Positions 44,806 through 53,947 of a stretch of 64,000 nt of DNA are shown here, in pieces. The notes under the pieces were generated by a model, which was not told the DNA's origin, ran no database searches, and worked only from the letters and a program-made list of their open reading frames with translations. The first letter of the stretch is position 1, and each line of letters starts with the position of its first letter. The position numbers and the translations under genes are program-made. This DNA comes from Vibrio chagasii (GTDB taxonomy: Bacteria; Pseudomonadota; Gammaproteobacteria; Enterobacterales; Vibrionaceae): assembly GCF_002954585.1 (NCBI RefSeq), contig NZ_MSCI01000002.1, positions 1,218,089 through 1,282,088 of the forward strand. Direction: 5' to 3'.

Positions 44806-45921
44806 TTGAACGCTAAAAAATCAGTAGGAAAACCAGTAGTACAGCTAACTGGTATTAGTAAAAGCTTCGATGGTAAGGAAGTCATCGGCAATCTTGATCT
44901 AAACGTAAATCATGGTGAGTTTCTCACGATTTTAGGCCCATCAGGTTGTGGTAAAACAACGGTACTAAGAATGATTGCGGGTTTTGAAACGGCAGATAGT
45001 GGTCAAATACTACTAGCTGAACAGAACGTAACCCAAGTCCCTGCTGAACAAAGGCATGTTAACACTGTATTCCAAAGCTATGCCCTATTCCCACATATGA
45101 CCGTTTTCGAAAATGTGGCATTTGGCTTACGCATGCAGAAAGTTCCAAATAACGAGATTGAACCTCGTGTAATGGAAGCTTTAAAAATGGTGCGCCTAGA
45201 ACAGATGGCACAAAGAAAACCACACCAGCTTTCTGGTGGTCAGCAGCAACGTATCGCAATCGCTCGTGCTGTCGTTAATAAGCCTAAAGTTCTTTTGTTG
45301 GATGAATCTCTGTCTGCTCTGGATTACAAACTTCGTAAACAGATGCAAATCGAGCTGAAACAACTTCAGCGCCAACTTGGTATAACGTTCATTTTTGTAA
45401 CACACGACCAAGAAGAAGCACTGTCGATGTCTGACCGTATTATTGTTATGCGTGACGGCGTGATTGAGCAAGACGGAACACCTAGAGAGATTTACGAAGA
45501 GCCTAAGAACCTTTTTGTTGCTCGCTTCATTGGTGAAATTAACGTATTCGATGCGACAGCGACATCTCGTTTAGATGAAAAGCGCATTGTTGCGACAATT
45601 GAAGGTGAAGAGTCGGTTATCTATCACGATAAAGACATCACCTCTGGTCAAAAACTGCAGGTATTGCTTCGTCCTGAAGATCTTCGTATTGAAGAGATTA
45701 AAGAGTATGAGCAACGCGGTATTGTTGGCCACATTGTCGAGCGTACCTACAAAGGTATGACTTTAGATTCAGTTGTAGAACTTGAATCTGGCATGCGCGT
45801 AATGGTTAGCGAATTCTTCAACGAAGATGACCCTGATGTTGATCACTCACTGGGCCAAAAAGTTGCAGTAACTTGGGTTGAGAGCTGGGAAGTGGTATTA
45901 GAAGATGAGCAAGAAGTTTAA
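44806..45921 (+). CDS. potA: Spermidine/putrescine ABC transporter ATPase PotA
   Basis: A 371-residue ABC ATPase with a TTG start at 44806 behind a GGTGGAG site. Walker [10 protein letters not shown] is near 45-53, the signature LSGGQQQR near 145, and Walker [12 protein letters not shown] near 165. The C-terminal TOBE regulatory domain (about 290-371) binds polyamine in PotA. PotA powers import through PotB/PotC. It overlaps potB by 17 bases. Confidence 0.95.
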   Translation: MNAKKSVGKPVVQLTGISKSFDGKEVIGNLDLNVNHGEFLTILGPSGCGKTTVLRMIAGFETADSGQILLAEQNVTQVPAEQRHVNTVFQSYALFPHMTVFENVAFGLRMQKVPNNEIEPRVMEALKMVRLEQMAQRKPHQLSGGQQQRIAIARAVVNKPKVLLLDESLSALDYKLRKQMQIELKQLQRQLGITFIFVTHDQEEALSMSDRIIVMRDGVIEQDGTPREIYEEPKNLFVARFIGEINVFDATATSRLDEKRIVATIEGEESVIYHDKDITSGQKLQVLLRPEDLRIEEIKEYEQRGIVGHIVERTYKGMTLDSVVELESGMRVMVSEFFNEDDPDVDHSLGQKVAVTWVESWEVVLEDEQEV

Positions 45922-46762
45922 TTTACAAAACGCGATTGTTGCTTTAATCACAGGTTGGTTGGTGCTGTTCGTGATGATTCCAAACATCATGATCATAGGT
46001 ACCAGCTTCTTAACTCGTGACGAAGCAAACTTGATCGAGATGACCTTCACTCTCGATAACTACATCCGTTTGGCCGACCCGCTGTATTTTAAAGTGCTGA
46101 TGCACTCTTTCTATATGGCGATTATCGCGACGCTATTGTGTTTGATCATTGGCTATCCGTTTGCCTACATCGTGGCAAAAATGCCTGAGAAATGGCGCCC
46201 TTTCATGCTGTTCTTGGTGATTGTGCCATTCTGGACGAACTCTTTGATTCGTACCTACGGCTTGAAGATTGTACTGGGTACTCAAGGTGTCTTGAACAAA
46301 AGCTTACTAGCGCTAGATATTATCGATAAGCCGCTTCGTATTATGTACACAGAAACGGCAGTGATGATCGGTTTGGTGTATATCCTACTGCCATTCATGA
46401 TTCTTCCGTTGTATTCAGCGATTGAAAAACTGGATGACACGTACCTAGAAGCAGCAAAAGACTTAGGCGCAAACAAGCTTCAAACATTGTTGAAAGTTGT
46501 TCTACCGCTAACGATGCCAGGCATCATCGGTGGTTGTTTATTAGTACTTCTTCCTGCGTTAGGTATGTTCTACATCTCTGACTTGCTAGGCGGCGCTAAG
46601 AACTTGCTGATTGGTAACGTGATTAAGAGCCAAGTACTCAACGCCCGAGACTGGCCGTTTGGTGCGGCAACGAGTATTGCGCTGACGGTTGCGATGGCAA
46701 TTATGCTATATGCCTACTACCGAGCAGGCAAGCTATTGAATAAGAAGGTGGAGCTAGACTAA
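45905..46762 (+). CDS. potB: Spermidine/putrescine ABC transporter permease PotB
   Basis: A 285-residue inner-membrane permease with six helices. The EAA loop with the ATPase-contact pattern [20 protein letters not shown] is at about 180-200. It pairs with PotC to form the channel. Its start lies inside potA and its stop overlaps potC by one base, so the genes are coupled. Confidence 0.95.
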   Translation: MSKKFNLQNAIVALITGWLVLFVMIPNIMIIGTSFLTRDEANLIEMTFTLDNYIRLADPLYFKVLMHSFYMAIIATLLCLIIGYPFAYIVAKMPEKWRPFMLFLVIVPFWTNSLIRTYGLKIVLGTQGVLNKSLLALDIIDKPLRIMYTETAVMIGLVYILLPFMILPLYSAIEKLDDTYLEAAKDLGANKLQTLLKVVLPLTMPGIIGGCLLVLLPALGMFYISDLLGGAKNLLIGNVIKSQVLNARDWPFGAATSIALTVAMAIMLYAYYRAGKLLNKKVELD

Positions 46763-47532
46763 TGGGTCGCACAGTTAAGTTCAGCTTTATGGCGCTGGTA
46801 TACGCTTTTCTATACCTACCTATTATCGTATTGATTGCGAACTCATTTAATGCCAACAAGTTTGGTATGAAATGGGGTGGCTTCACCACCAAGTGGTATG
46901 ACGCGCTTATTAACAACGACAGCCTAATGCAGGCTGCGTGGCACTCGATTAACGTAGCGGTGTTCTCAGCAACAGCCGCAACGATTGTCGGCAGCCTGAC
47001 AGCCGTAGCCCTATTCCGTTACCAATTCAAAGGTAAAGGTGTAGTCAATGGCATGTTGTTCATCGTAATGATGTCACCAGATATCGTAATGGCAATCTCG
47101 TTACTGGCTTTGTTCTTGGTAATGGGTGTGCAACTAGGCTTCTTTACCTTACTTGCTGCACATATTACGTTCTGTTTGCCGTTTGTTGTTGTAACAGTTT
47201 ACAGCCGCTTGAATGGCTTCGATGTGAAAATGCTTGAAGCAGCAAAAGACTTAGGTGCAAGTGAATGGACGATTCTAAAACAGATCATCCTGCCTCTTGC
47301 TAAGCCTGCGGTTGCTGCGGGTTGGTTGTTGAGCTTCACACTGTCTTTGGACGATGTGATCATCAGCTCTTTCGTAACCGGTCCAACGTATGAAATCTTG
47401 CCACTGAAGATTTACTCTATGGTTAAAGTAGGTATCTCTCCAGAGGTCAATGCCCTAGCAACAGTGATGTTAGTGGTGTCGCTAATACTGGTGATTATTT
47501 CTCAGTTGTTAGCGAGAGAGAAAATTAGGTAA
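46762..47532 (+). CDS. potC: Spermidine/putrescine ABC transporter permease PotC
   Basis: A 256-residue six-helix permease with the EAA loop [20 protein letters not shown] at about 155-175, like PotB. It completes the membrane pore of the polyamine importer. A hairpin terminator lies 80 bases further on, before the first potD gene. Confidence 0.95.
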   Translation: MGRTVKFSFMALVYAFLYLPIIVLIANSFNANKFGMKWGGFTTKWYDALINNDSLMQAAWHSINVAVFSATAATIVGSLTAVALFRYQFKGKGVVNGMLFIVMMSPDIVMAISLLALFLVMGVQLGFFTLLAAHITFCLPFVVVTVYSRLNGFDVKMLEAAKDLGASEWTILKQIILPLAKPAVAAGWLLSFTLSLDDVIISSFVTGPTYEILPLKIYSMVKVGISPEVNALATVMLVVSLILVIISQLLAREKIR

Positions 47533-47608
47533 GCCTCCTACTCTTTAACGAGGCTGACTTGACAAGAAGTTGAGAAACTTCATGTTCTACAAAAAGTGTT
47601 AATCATAA

Positions 47609-47638
47609 ACAGAATGGTAAATTGCCATTCTGTTTTTC
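47609..47638 (+). terminator. Terminator between potC and the first potD
   Basis: The stem AACAGAATGG/CCATTCTGTT with a 7-base loop is followed by T. It would uncouple potD from potABC or attenuate read-through. Confidence 0.8.
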
Positions 47639-47681
47639 TATCTACTGCCTTAGGGCAACGTTTAGTTTGGAGCTAACGTCA

Positions 47682-48716
47682 ATGAAAAAATGGGCTACTC
47701 TATTAGCTGGTAGTGCATGTGCGCTTTCAATGTTATCTGCACCGTCTTTTGCGAAAGATAACAAAGAATTGGTATTCATGAACTGGGGACCTTACATCAA
47801 CAGTGAGATCCTAGAAAAGTTCACCGATGAAACTGGCATCAAGGTGATTTACTCGACTTACGAGTCGAACGAAACCTTGTACGCAAAGCTAAAAACACAC
47901 AACAAAGGCTATGACTTGGTTGTGCCGTCGACTTACTTCGTATCTAAGATGCGCGACGAAGGTATGCTACAAAAGATCGACAAATCGAAGTTGAACAACT
48001 TCAAAAATCTGGACACAAACTACTTGGATAAGCCATACGATCCAAACAACGACTACTCTATTCCACACGTTGTTGCGATCACTGGTCTTGCTGTAAATAC
48101 AGAAATGTACGATCCAGAAGATTTTCAAAGCTGGGCTGATTTATGGAAGCCTGAGCTTGAAGGTCAACTAATGATGATGGATGACACTCGTGAATTGTTC
48201 CACATTGCTCTACGTAAGTTAGGTTACTCAGGCAACACAACTAACGAGAAAGAGATCGACGAAGCGTACGCTGAGCTACAAAAGCTAATGCCAAATGTTC
48301 TAGTATTTAACTCAGACAACCCTGGCGCACCATACATGTCTGGTGAAGTTGGCCTTGGTATGCTTTGGAACGGTTCTGCAGCAGCGGCTCAAAACGAAGG
48401 TCTACCAATTAAACTGGTATTCCCTAAAGAAGGCGGCATCGGTTGGGTTGATAACTTTGCAATCAGCTCTGGCGCAACAAACGTAGAAGCGGCTCACAAG
48501 ATGATCGACTTCCTACTGCGCCCAGAAATCGCTGAGCAAATCTCTCGTGATACTGGCTACCTAACAGCAGTGAAAGCGTCGAACGAGAATTTCAAAGACA
48601 GCCCGGCTCTGTTCCCGTCTCAAGAAGACCTTGATCGTGTTGAATGGCAAGCTGCGGTTGGCGATAAGACAGTGAAGTACGAAGACTACTTCATGAAGCT
48701 TAAAGCGGGTCAATAA
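47682..48716 (+). CDS. potD: Polyamine-binding protein PotD, first copy (PotD2-like position)
   Basis: A 344-residue periplasmic binding protein from ATG 47682 (TTGGAGC site) with a signal peptide of about 24 residues (KWATLLAGSACALSMLSAPSFA). The mature part carries PotD segments: VFMNWGPYINSEILEKF, YSTYESNETLYAKL, LVVPSTYFVSKM, and GLGMLWNGSAAAA. It captures polyamine in the periplasm for PotABC. The position next to potC matches V. cholerae potD2. Ligand residues differ from the second copy at several sites (GPYINS versus SEYIPN), which suggests a different ligand preference. Confidence 0.93.
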   Translation: MKKWATLLAGSACALSMLSAPSFAKDNKELVFMNWGPYINSEILEKFTDETGIKVIYSTYESNETLYAKLKTHNKGYDLVVPSTYFVSKMRDEGMLQKIDKSKLNNFKNLDTNYLDKPYDPNNDYSIPHVVAITGLAVNTEMYDPEDFQSWADLWKPELEGQLMMMDDTRELFHIALRKLGYSGNTTNEKEIDEAYAELQKLMPNVLVFNSDNPGAPYMSGEVGLGMLWNGSAAAAQNEGLPIKLVFPKEGGIGWVDNFAISSGATNVEAAHKMIDFLLRPEIAEQISRDTGYLTAVKASNENFKDSPALFPSQEDLDRVEWQAAVGDKTVKYEDYFMKLKAGQ

Positions 48717-48775
48717 CTGCTTTGTTTGATTAGTCTCATTCGACAATCAACAAGTTAAAAATAAGAATATCAATG

Positions 48776-48803
48776 AATAGGCAGCTTAGGCTGCCTATTT
48801 TAT
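48776..48803 (+). terminator. Terminator after the first potD
   Basis: The perfect stem AATAGGCAGC/GCTGCCTATT with loop TTAG is followed by TTTT. Confidence 0.85.
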
Positions 48804-48896
48804 TTCATCACTGCTATAATATAGCGCGATTTTTCGAAATCCATTTACTTTGGGTTCACTACCCAGCTTCAAATCAAACAAATGAACGGAACAGTA

Positions 48897-49934
48897 ATGA
48901 AAAAAGCACTGTATACCGGCGCATTGTGTGCTGCTACTTTACTTTCTACACCCTCTTTCGCAGCTGACCAAGAACTGTATTTTTACAACTGGTCTGAATA
49001 TATTCCAAATGAAGTGCTAGAAGACTTCACAAAAGAGACGGGCATTAAAGTTTATTACTCTACTTACGAGTCTAACGAAAGCATGTACGCTAAGTTAAAA
49101 ACTCAAGGTACGGGTTATGACCTAGTTGTTCCTTCTACTTACTTCGTTTCTAAGATGCGTAAAGAAGGTATGCTTCAAGAGCTTGATAAAACCAAGCTAA
49201 GCCACTTTGCTGATTTGGATCCAAACTACTTAGATAAGCCATTTGACCCAAGCAACAACTACTCTATCCCATACATTTGGGGTGCAACGGGCATTGGTAT
49301 CAACTCAGACATGCTAGACAAATCCTCAGTGAAAAACTGGGGCGACCTGTGGGATACACAGTGGGAAGGTCAGCTGATGATGATGGACGACTCTCGTGAG
49401 GTTTTCCATATCGCACTATCTAAACTGGGTTACTCTCCAAACACAACTAATCCAGAAGAGATCAAAGAAGCCTACGAAGAACTTCGTAAGCTAATGCCAA
49501 ACGTATTGGTATTTAACTCAGATTTCCCAGCGAACCCTTACCTTGCTGGTGAAGTGTCTCTTGGTATGCTTTGGAATGGCTCTGCTTACATGGCTCGCCA
49601 AGAAGGCGCAACCATTGATATCATCTGGCCAGAGAAAGGCGCTATCTTCTGGATGGACAGCCTAGCGATTCCTTCAGGTGCAAAGAACATTGAAGCGGCT
49701 CATAAAATGATCGACTTTCTTCTTCGCCCAGAGAACGCAGCTAAGATTGCTCTAGAGATCGGTTACCCGACTCCAGTTAAGACTGCTTACCCTCTTCTTC
49801 CAAAAGAGTTTGCTGAAGACAAGAACGTTTTCCCACCACAATCTGTGATGGATAACGGTGTATGGCAAGATGAAGTTGGTGAAGCAAGCGTCATTTATGA
49901 CGAGTACTTCCAAAAACTAAAAGTAAACAACTAA
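48897..49934 (+). CDS. potD: Polyamine-binding protein PotD, second copy (PotD1-like)
   Basis: A 345-residue paralogue of the preceding gene, clearly a tandem duplicate. ATG at 48897 is preferred over 48882 because GGAAC precedes it and the signal peptide (KKALYTGALCAATLLSTPSFA) starts cleanly. It has YNWSEYIPNEVLEDF, STYESNESMYAKL, YIWGATGIGIN and SLGMLWNGSAYMA. The SEYIP and WGATG elements follow classical spermidine-binding PotD. In V. cholerae the corresponding PotD1 binds norspermidine and spermidine and influences biofilm. It lies between two terminators, so it is separately expressed. Confidence 0.93.
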   Translation: MKKALYTGALCAATLLSTPSFAADQELYFYNWSEYIPNEVLEDFTKETGIKVYYSTYESNESMYAKLKTQGTGYDLVVPSTYFVSKMRKEGMLQELDKTKLSHFADLDPNYLDKPFDPSNNYSIPYIWGATGIGINSDMLDKSSVKNWGDLWDTQWEGQLMMMDDSREVFHIALSKLGYSPNTTNPEEIKEAYEELRKLMPNVLVFNSDFPANPYLAGEVSLGMLWNGSAYMARQEGATIDIIWPEKGAIFWMDSLAIPSGAKNIEAAHKMIDFLLRPENAAKIALEIGYPTPVKTAYPLLPKEFAEDKNVFPPQSVMDNGVWQDEVGEASVIYDEYFQKLKVNN

Positions 49935-49954
49935 GTTTGTTACTGATTGGTGAC

Positions 49955-49982
49955 TAAAGCGGCGTAAGCCGCTTTATTTTTA
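49955..49982 (+). terminator. Terminator after the second potD
   Basis: The stem TAAAGCGGC/GCCGCTTTA around GTAA is followed by a T run. Confidence 0.85.
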
Positions 49983-50031
49983 TCTACACTTTATATAGGA
50001 TTATATCAAACAGTGCAGGGTGCGATTTAAT

Positions 50032-50820
50032 ATGCCTGCGAACCCTATTTTACTGATTGTGACTTTGATGCTTGTGGCGTCATTTTTGATGTTAGCCTTG
50101 AGCTCATTCATCCACATAGACTCTAATTACGACCTGTTTTTCGAAACCAACACCCTCGTGATTACGATGTATATCTACTACGTTGCTCGTCACGCCATTC
50201 GCCCGCACAAAATCCTTCGCTATGGTGCTCTGCTACTCATTTTTGACCTATTTTATGATGTCACCACTGAGCTCAAATACCTCGACGAATGGGCTGACAG
50301 AAATGAGTTAATCGATACATTTTTAGAAGATGGTTTGTTGCAGGTAGCCTTCCTACTTCTTGCTTATGGCATTACTGAGCTTACCACTCAATTGAAAGAT
50401 CAAAGTAAGCAAGATGAGCTAACGGGTTTATACAATCGTAAAAAGTTCGATGCAATCAAACTGAAAGAGTTCGAGCTCATCTACTTCGATTTAGATGGAT
50501 TGAAAAAGGTGAATGACCGCAAAGGTCATAAAGTTGGTGACTTAATGATTGTGCGTTTCTCACAAGCACTGAGTCAAACCGTTTTAGAAGATGAAATGGT
50601 ATTTCGTGTTGGTGGCTATGAGTTCGTCGCGACTGCACAATTGGGGCGTGGCGGCGAGTTCGTGAGCCAAGTCAGTAATCTGCTTCATGGTGAAAATATC
50701 TCTTTTTCTTACGGCATTGAAGTGACGAATCAAGAGAACTTTCAACAAGCGTTGGAAGAATCAGATAAAGCCATGTATGCGATGAAGGAAGCTCGACGCT
50801 CCGTCACTGCAGACGTTTAA
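50032..50820 (+). CDS. Membrane GGDEF-domain protein with GGYEF signature
   Basis: A 262-residue protein from ATG 50032, 11 bases after GCAGGG; a GTG at 50020 is an alternative. About four membrane helices fill the first 130 residues. A GGDEF domain follows: DELTGLYNRKKFD, YFDLDGLKKVNDRKGHKVGD, then FRVGGYEF in place of GGDEF, and FSYGIEV. No RxxD inhibitory site precedes the signature. The segment between DELTGLYNR and the FDLDG strand is shorter than usual. It may be an active diguanylate cyclase, as the acidic residue and both glycines are kept, or a degenerate sensor. It follows the potD genes. Confidence 0.82.
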   Translation: MPANPILLIVTLMLVASFLMLALSSFIHIDSNYDLFFETNTLVITMYIYYVARHAIRPHKILRYGALLLIFDLFYDVTTELKYLDEWADRNELIDTFLEDGLLQVAFLLLAYGITELTTQLKDQSKQDELTGLYNRKKFDAIKLKEFELIYFDLDGLKKVNDRKGHKVGDLMIVRFSQALSQTVLEDEMVFRVGGYEFVATAQLGRGGEFVSQVSNLLHGENISFSYGIEVTNQENFQQALEESDKAMYAMKEARRSVTADV

Positions 50821-50931
50821 TCGGCACAAGGCAAGATTTCAAACCGTCAGAAAAACAAAAAGCAAACACTTTTCTGAGCGCTTATTTGCATTCAGACATG
50901 TGTTTGCTTCATTCAACAGTGACAGTGTTGA

Positions 50932-51666
50932 TTAAGCGGTTAATGAGCCTCTCTCAACCGACAATAGCTCACTCACCAGTTTTGGTACTTCGATACTGGC
51001 TTTGCCGTAGCGCTTCTCTTCAAATTCACTCTCAACCGCACTTGGTTCAAGGTTTATCTCTATCGTGTGCGCGCCATGCATTTTAGCGTCATGTACAAAC
51101 CCCGCAGCTGGATACACAACACCAGATGTACCAATCGAAATAAACAGATCTGCTTCTTCAAGAGCTGAATAGATGTCACCCATTCTTAGCGGCATTTCAC
51201 CAAACCAAACGATGTGTGGACGCATTTGTGCCGGGATTTGGCAACAATGACAAAGCTCACCCGTTTCGATATCGTCTTTGTGGTCTACAACTTGATTAGA
51301 CTCACTGCAACGGGCTTTCAACAATTCACCATGCATGTGAATAATGTTGTTGCTACCGCCTCTCTCGTGCAAGTTGTCGATGTTTTGCGTGATGATAGTA
51401 ACGCTGCCATCAAGTTTCTCTTCAAGCTCGCCTAGTGCCTTGTGAGCGGCATTTGGCAAGATACTCTCGCTTTGTAAGCCGTGACGACGTTTGTTATAGA
51501 AGGCTTGTACAAGGTCTGGATCTTTTGCGAATCCTTCAGGCGTCGCGACATCTTCGATTTTATGGTTTTCCCATAGCCCGTCTTGTGCTCGGAATGTTTG
51601 TATCCCCGATTCCGCAGAAATGCCGGCACCAGTAAGAATTACGATATTTCGATATGGGAAATGCAT
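50932..51666 (-). CDS. cobB: NAD-dependent protein deacylase CobB (sirtuin)
   Basis: A 244-residue sirtuin. The NAD-binding [14 protein letters not shown] is at 13-26. Tyr57 and Arg60 (FYNKRR) are the acyl-pocket pair that marks class III sirtuins able to remove succinyl groups. The catalytic His112 is in HMHGEL, and zinc cysteines follow (RCSES, CHCC). It reverses lysine acylation on metabolic enzymes. It is convergent with the GGDEF gene; an inverted AAGCAAACAC pair at 50860-50909 lies between them. Confidence 0.95.
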   Translation of the reverse strand: MHFPYRNIVILTGAGISAESGIQTFRAQDGLWENHKIEDVATPEGFAKDPDLVQAFYNKRRHGLQSESILPNAAHKALGELEEKLDGSVTIITQNIDNLHERGGSNNIIHMHGELLKARCSESNQVVDHKDDIETGELCHCCQIPAQMRPHIVWFGEMPLRMGDIYSALEEADLFISIGTSGVVYPAAGFVHDAKMHGAHTIEINLEPSAVESEFEEKRYGKASIEVPKLVSELLSVERGSLTA

Positions 51667-51844
51667 ATAACGTCCTTTTCAATATGTCACTTTGTAACAG
51701 CTTAGCACTGTTCAAATTCCAACAATAGTTTTGGGGATTAGACCATAGTCTTACCCAACTGAATTCATTAGCTATTTGTGACATAACTCGCTTGTCGTTT
51801 GCCTTCTCTTCTCAAAAACACGCTCACACTGATTTCGATAAATG

Positions 51845-51868
51845 CAAAAAAGCGGCCGGAGCCGCTTA
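51845..51868 (-). terminator. Terminator after amt
   Basis: The stem AAGCGGC/GCCGCTT around CGGA has an A run on its plus-strand left side, giving the T run for the minus-strand transcript. Confidence 0.85.
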
Positions 51869-51925
51869 GTATTGATCTAATGATTATTTACTTATAGTGC
51901 TTATCAATCACACAACTCATAAAGG

Positions 51926-53146
51926 TTAGTCTTCATTGATTGAAGAGATCTTATGGATTGAAAGATCCGCACCGTTAAACTCGTCTTCTTCGCTTAAGCG
52001 CAACCCTGTCATTTTGCTCAATACGCCGTATACGATTAACGCGCCGATGAGAGCAACAGCAACACCTACAACTGTACCAACCACCTGTGAAGCAAAGCTT
52101 ACGCCGCCTAGGCCCCAAAAAGCTTGTTGACCAAAGATACCTGCTGCAATACCACCCCAGGCGCCACAGACGCCGTGTAGAGGCCATACACCAAGTACGT
52201 CATCAATCTGGGTTTTATTCTGAATGTAAGTGAACAGATAAACGAACAGCGCACCTGCTACACCACCAGTAACTAAAGCACCAAGAGGATGCATCAAGTC
52301 TGAACCTGCACAAATGGCTACTAAACCAGCCAAAGGACCGTTGTGAATGAAGCCTGGGTCATTTTTACCTGCAACAAGAGCGGCAAGAATGCCACCGACC
52401 ATAGCCATTAGTGAGTTCATCGCCACCAAGCCACTAATACCGTTGATAGCTTGTGCTGACATTACGTTAAACCCAAACCAACCGACACATAAGATCCACG
52501 CCCCCAACGCAAGGAAAGGAATGTTTGATGGTGCGAAGTTGGTGTGTTTACCTGCGCGAACGCGGCCTTTGCGCATTCCTAAGAAATAAACTGCAACCAA
52601 AGCGATCCAACCACCAACGCCGTGAACCACGACAGAACCTGCAAAGTCATGGAATCCATAACCAAATTGACCTTCTAGCCAATCTTGGAAGCCAAAGTTA
52701 CCGTTCCAAATGATGCCTTCGAAAAGTGGGTAGACGAAACCAACGGTAAATAACGTTGCAATTAGGATTGGATAGAAACGTGCACGCTCCGCGATACCAC
52801 CTGAAACGATGGCTGGAATTGCTGCTGCGAAGGTTATTAGGAAGAAGAACTTAACCAATTCGTACCCATTACCTTGGGACAATGTTTCTGCATCCGCAAA
52901 AAAGTGAGCGCCGTAAGCCACCCAATAGCCGATAAAGAAGTAAGCGATAGCGGAGACACCAAAGTCTGAAAGGATCTTAACCAGCGCATTGACTTGGTTC
53001 TTCTTTCGCACAGTACCGACTTCGAGAAAAGCAAAGCCAGCGTGCATCAAGAAGACCATGATCGCGCCGAGTAAGAGGAATAAAGTATCTGAACTTTGGG
53101 TAAGGGTTTGTACTGCACTATGAACTTGAGTCACCGTTTCACTCAT
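51926..53146 (-). CDS. amt: Ammonium transporter Amt
   Basis: A 406-residue membrane protein with the 11 helices of Amt/MEP/Rh channels. Family segments are visible: AIMVFLMHAGFAFLEVGTVRKKN, DFAGSVVVHGVGG with the first pore-histidine region, and DDVLGVWPLHGVCGAWGG with the second. The N terminus lacks a separate signal peptide. No glnK (PII) gene is adjacent. The upstream region has a sigma-54 element and NtrC-like half-sites, so it is probably induced by nitrogen limitation. Confidence 0.95.
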   Translation of the reverse strand: MSETVTQVHSAVQTLTQSSDTLFLLLGAIMVFLMHAGFAFLEVGTVRKKNQVNALVKILSDFGVSAIAYFFIGYWVAYGAHFFADAETLSQGNGYELVKFFFLITFAAAIPAIVSGGIAERARFYPILIATLFTVGFVYPLFEGIIWNGNFGFQDWLEGQFGYGFHDFAGSVVVHGVGGWIALVAVYFLGMRKGRVRAGKHTNFAPSNIPFLALGAWILCVGWFGFNVMSAQAINGISGLVAMNSLMAMVGGILAALVAGKNDPGFIHNGPLAGLVAICAGSDLMHPLGALVTGGVAGALFVYLFTYIQNKTQIDDVLGVWPLHGVCGAWGGIAAGIFGQQAFWGLGGVSFASQVVGTVVGVAVALIGALIVYGVLSKMTGLRLSEEDEFNGADLSIHKISSINED

Positions 53147-53230
53147 AAAAGCATTCTCCTTTCGCTTTATCTGATTTGCACTGATATCGTGCGATTCAAT
53201 ATCGTAATTAATTAAAAACTCAACAGTGAA

Positions 53231-53247
53231 CGCAAGATGTGTTCCAA
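53231..53247 (-). promoter_or_regulatory. Sigma-54 promoter of amt
   Basis: On the minus strand the sequence reads TTGGAACACATCTTGCG: the GG of the -24 element and the GC of the -12 element are 10 bases apart, and TTGG....TTGC is intact. Transcription would start near 53220, giving a leader of about 74 bases before the amt ATG. Confidence 0.7.
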
Positions 53248-53316
53248 GTGCATGGTGTAATTTTCGTGCAACAGTTTTTGTTTTTAAGCTGTTGATTTTG
53301 AATGGCTAAATATTTA

Positions 53317-53387
53317 GGTGCACTTTTATGGACCTTAAATACCGGAAAAATAACAACGCCAACTGCACCAAATAAGGGAGTTGCACC
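53317..53387 (-). promoter_or_regulatory. NtrC-like half-sites upstream of amt
   Basis: Three copies of the NtrC half-site element GGTGCA (or its complement TGCACC) occur at 53317-53322, 53364-53369 and 53382-53387. They lie about 75-145 bases upstream of the sigma-54 promoter, the normal distance for enhancer sites. No full dyad is perfect. Confidence 0.4.
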
Positions 53388-53467
53388 ATATTGAGGCGAT
53401 CAATGAGTAGGTCTGGATATAGAGATCGAACGCAACTAACGGCTATGTTTCTAGCCGGAGACCTAAA

Positions 53468-53503
53468 AACAAAAAGCCCAGTGAAATAATCACTGGGCTT
53501 TGC
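53468..53503 (-). terminator. Terminator of the formate dehydrogenase operon
   Basis: The perfect stem AAAGCCCAGTGA/TCACTGGGCTTT around AATAA has an A run on its left, 30 bases beyond the last gene of the minus-strand operon. Confidence 0.9.
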
Positions 53504-53530
53504 TTTCGAGCTTTAGCTAACGCACTGGCG

Positions 53531-53947
53531 TTACAGGTTTGGTCCTGTAGACGGGTTTTGTGGTAGATTTTGACTTAAACGCTGCATACCTTGATACATG
53601 CGGATAAACCAAACCACAATCGCAACTCCACCGAATAACATACCTACATATGGAATGTAGTAAGCGATGTCATCAATGATATGGTTTTGATACCAGTAAT
53701 CGTTCACACCGATTAACACGCCGTTTGAGGTCGCTACCGTTACGATAAGAACCACAAAGAAGGTTAGGTTCAAGAAGAACGATCGGATTAAGCCATAGTA
53801 ATGCGTATCAACGACTTCGCCGTCTTCACCTTTATCCAAACGATAGCCCGCATAGATAATTGCGATCACACCAGAGATAAGACAAGTAAATGGTGTGAAA
53901 CAGCTTAGGATATAAGCAACCCAAATACCTTTATGAGGTTTGTTCAT
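53531..53947 (-). CDS. Small membrane protein ending the formate dehydrogenase operon
   Basis: A 138-residue protein with three to four membrane helices (AYILSCFTPFTCLISGVIAIIYA, FFLNLTFFVVLIVTVATS, YVGMLFGGVAIVVWFIRMYQGM). It resembles DUF4870-type small membrane proteins: a short N terminus, a helix hairpin with YAGYRLDKGE, and a final helix. It overlaps the cytochrome subunit gene by 17 bases, so it is coupled to it and may help assemble or stabilise the membrane subunit. No family can be assigned with certainty. Confidence 0.65.
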   Translation of the reverse strand: MNKPHKGIWVAYILSCFTPFTCLISGVIAIIYAGYRLDKGEDGEVVDTHYYGLIRSFFLNLTFFVVLIVTVATSNGVLIGVNDYWYQNHIIDDIAYYIPYVGMLFGGVAIVVWFIRMYQGMQRLSQNLPQNPSTGPNL

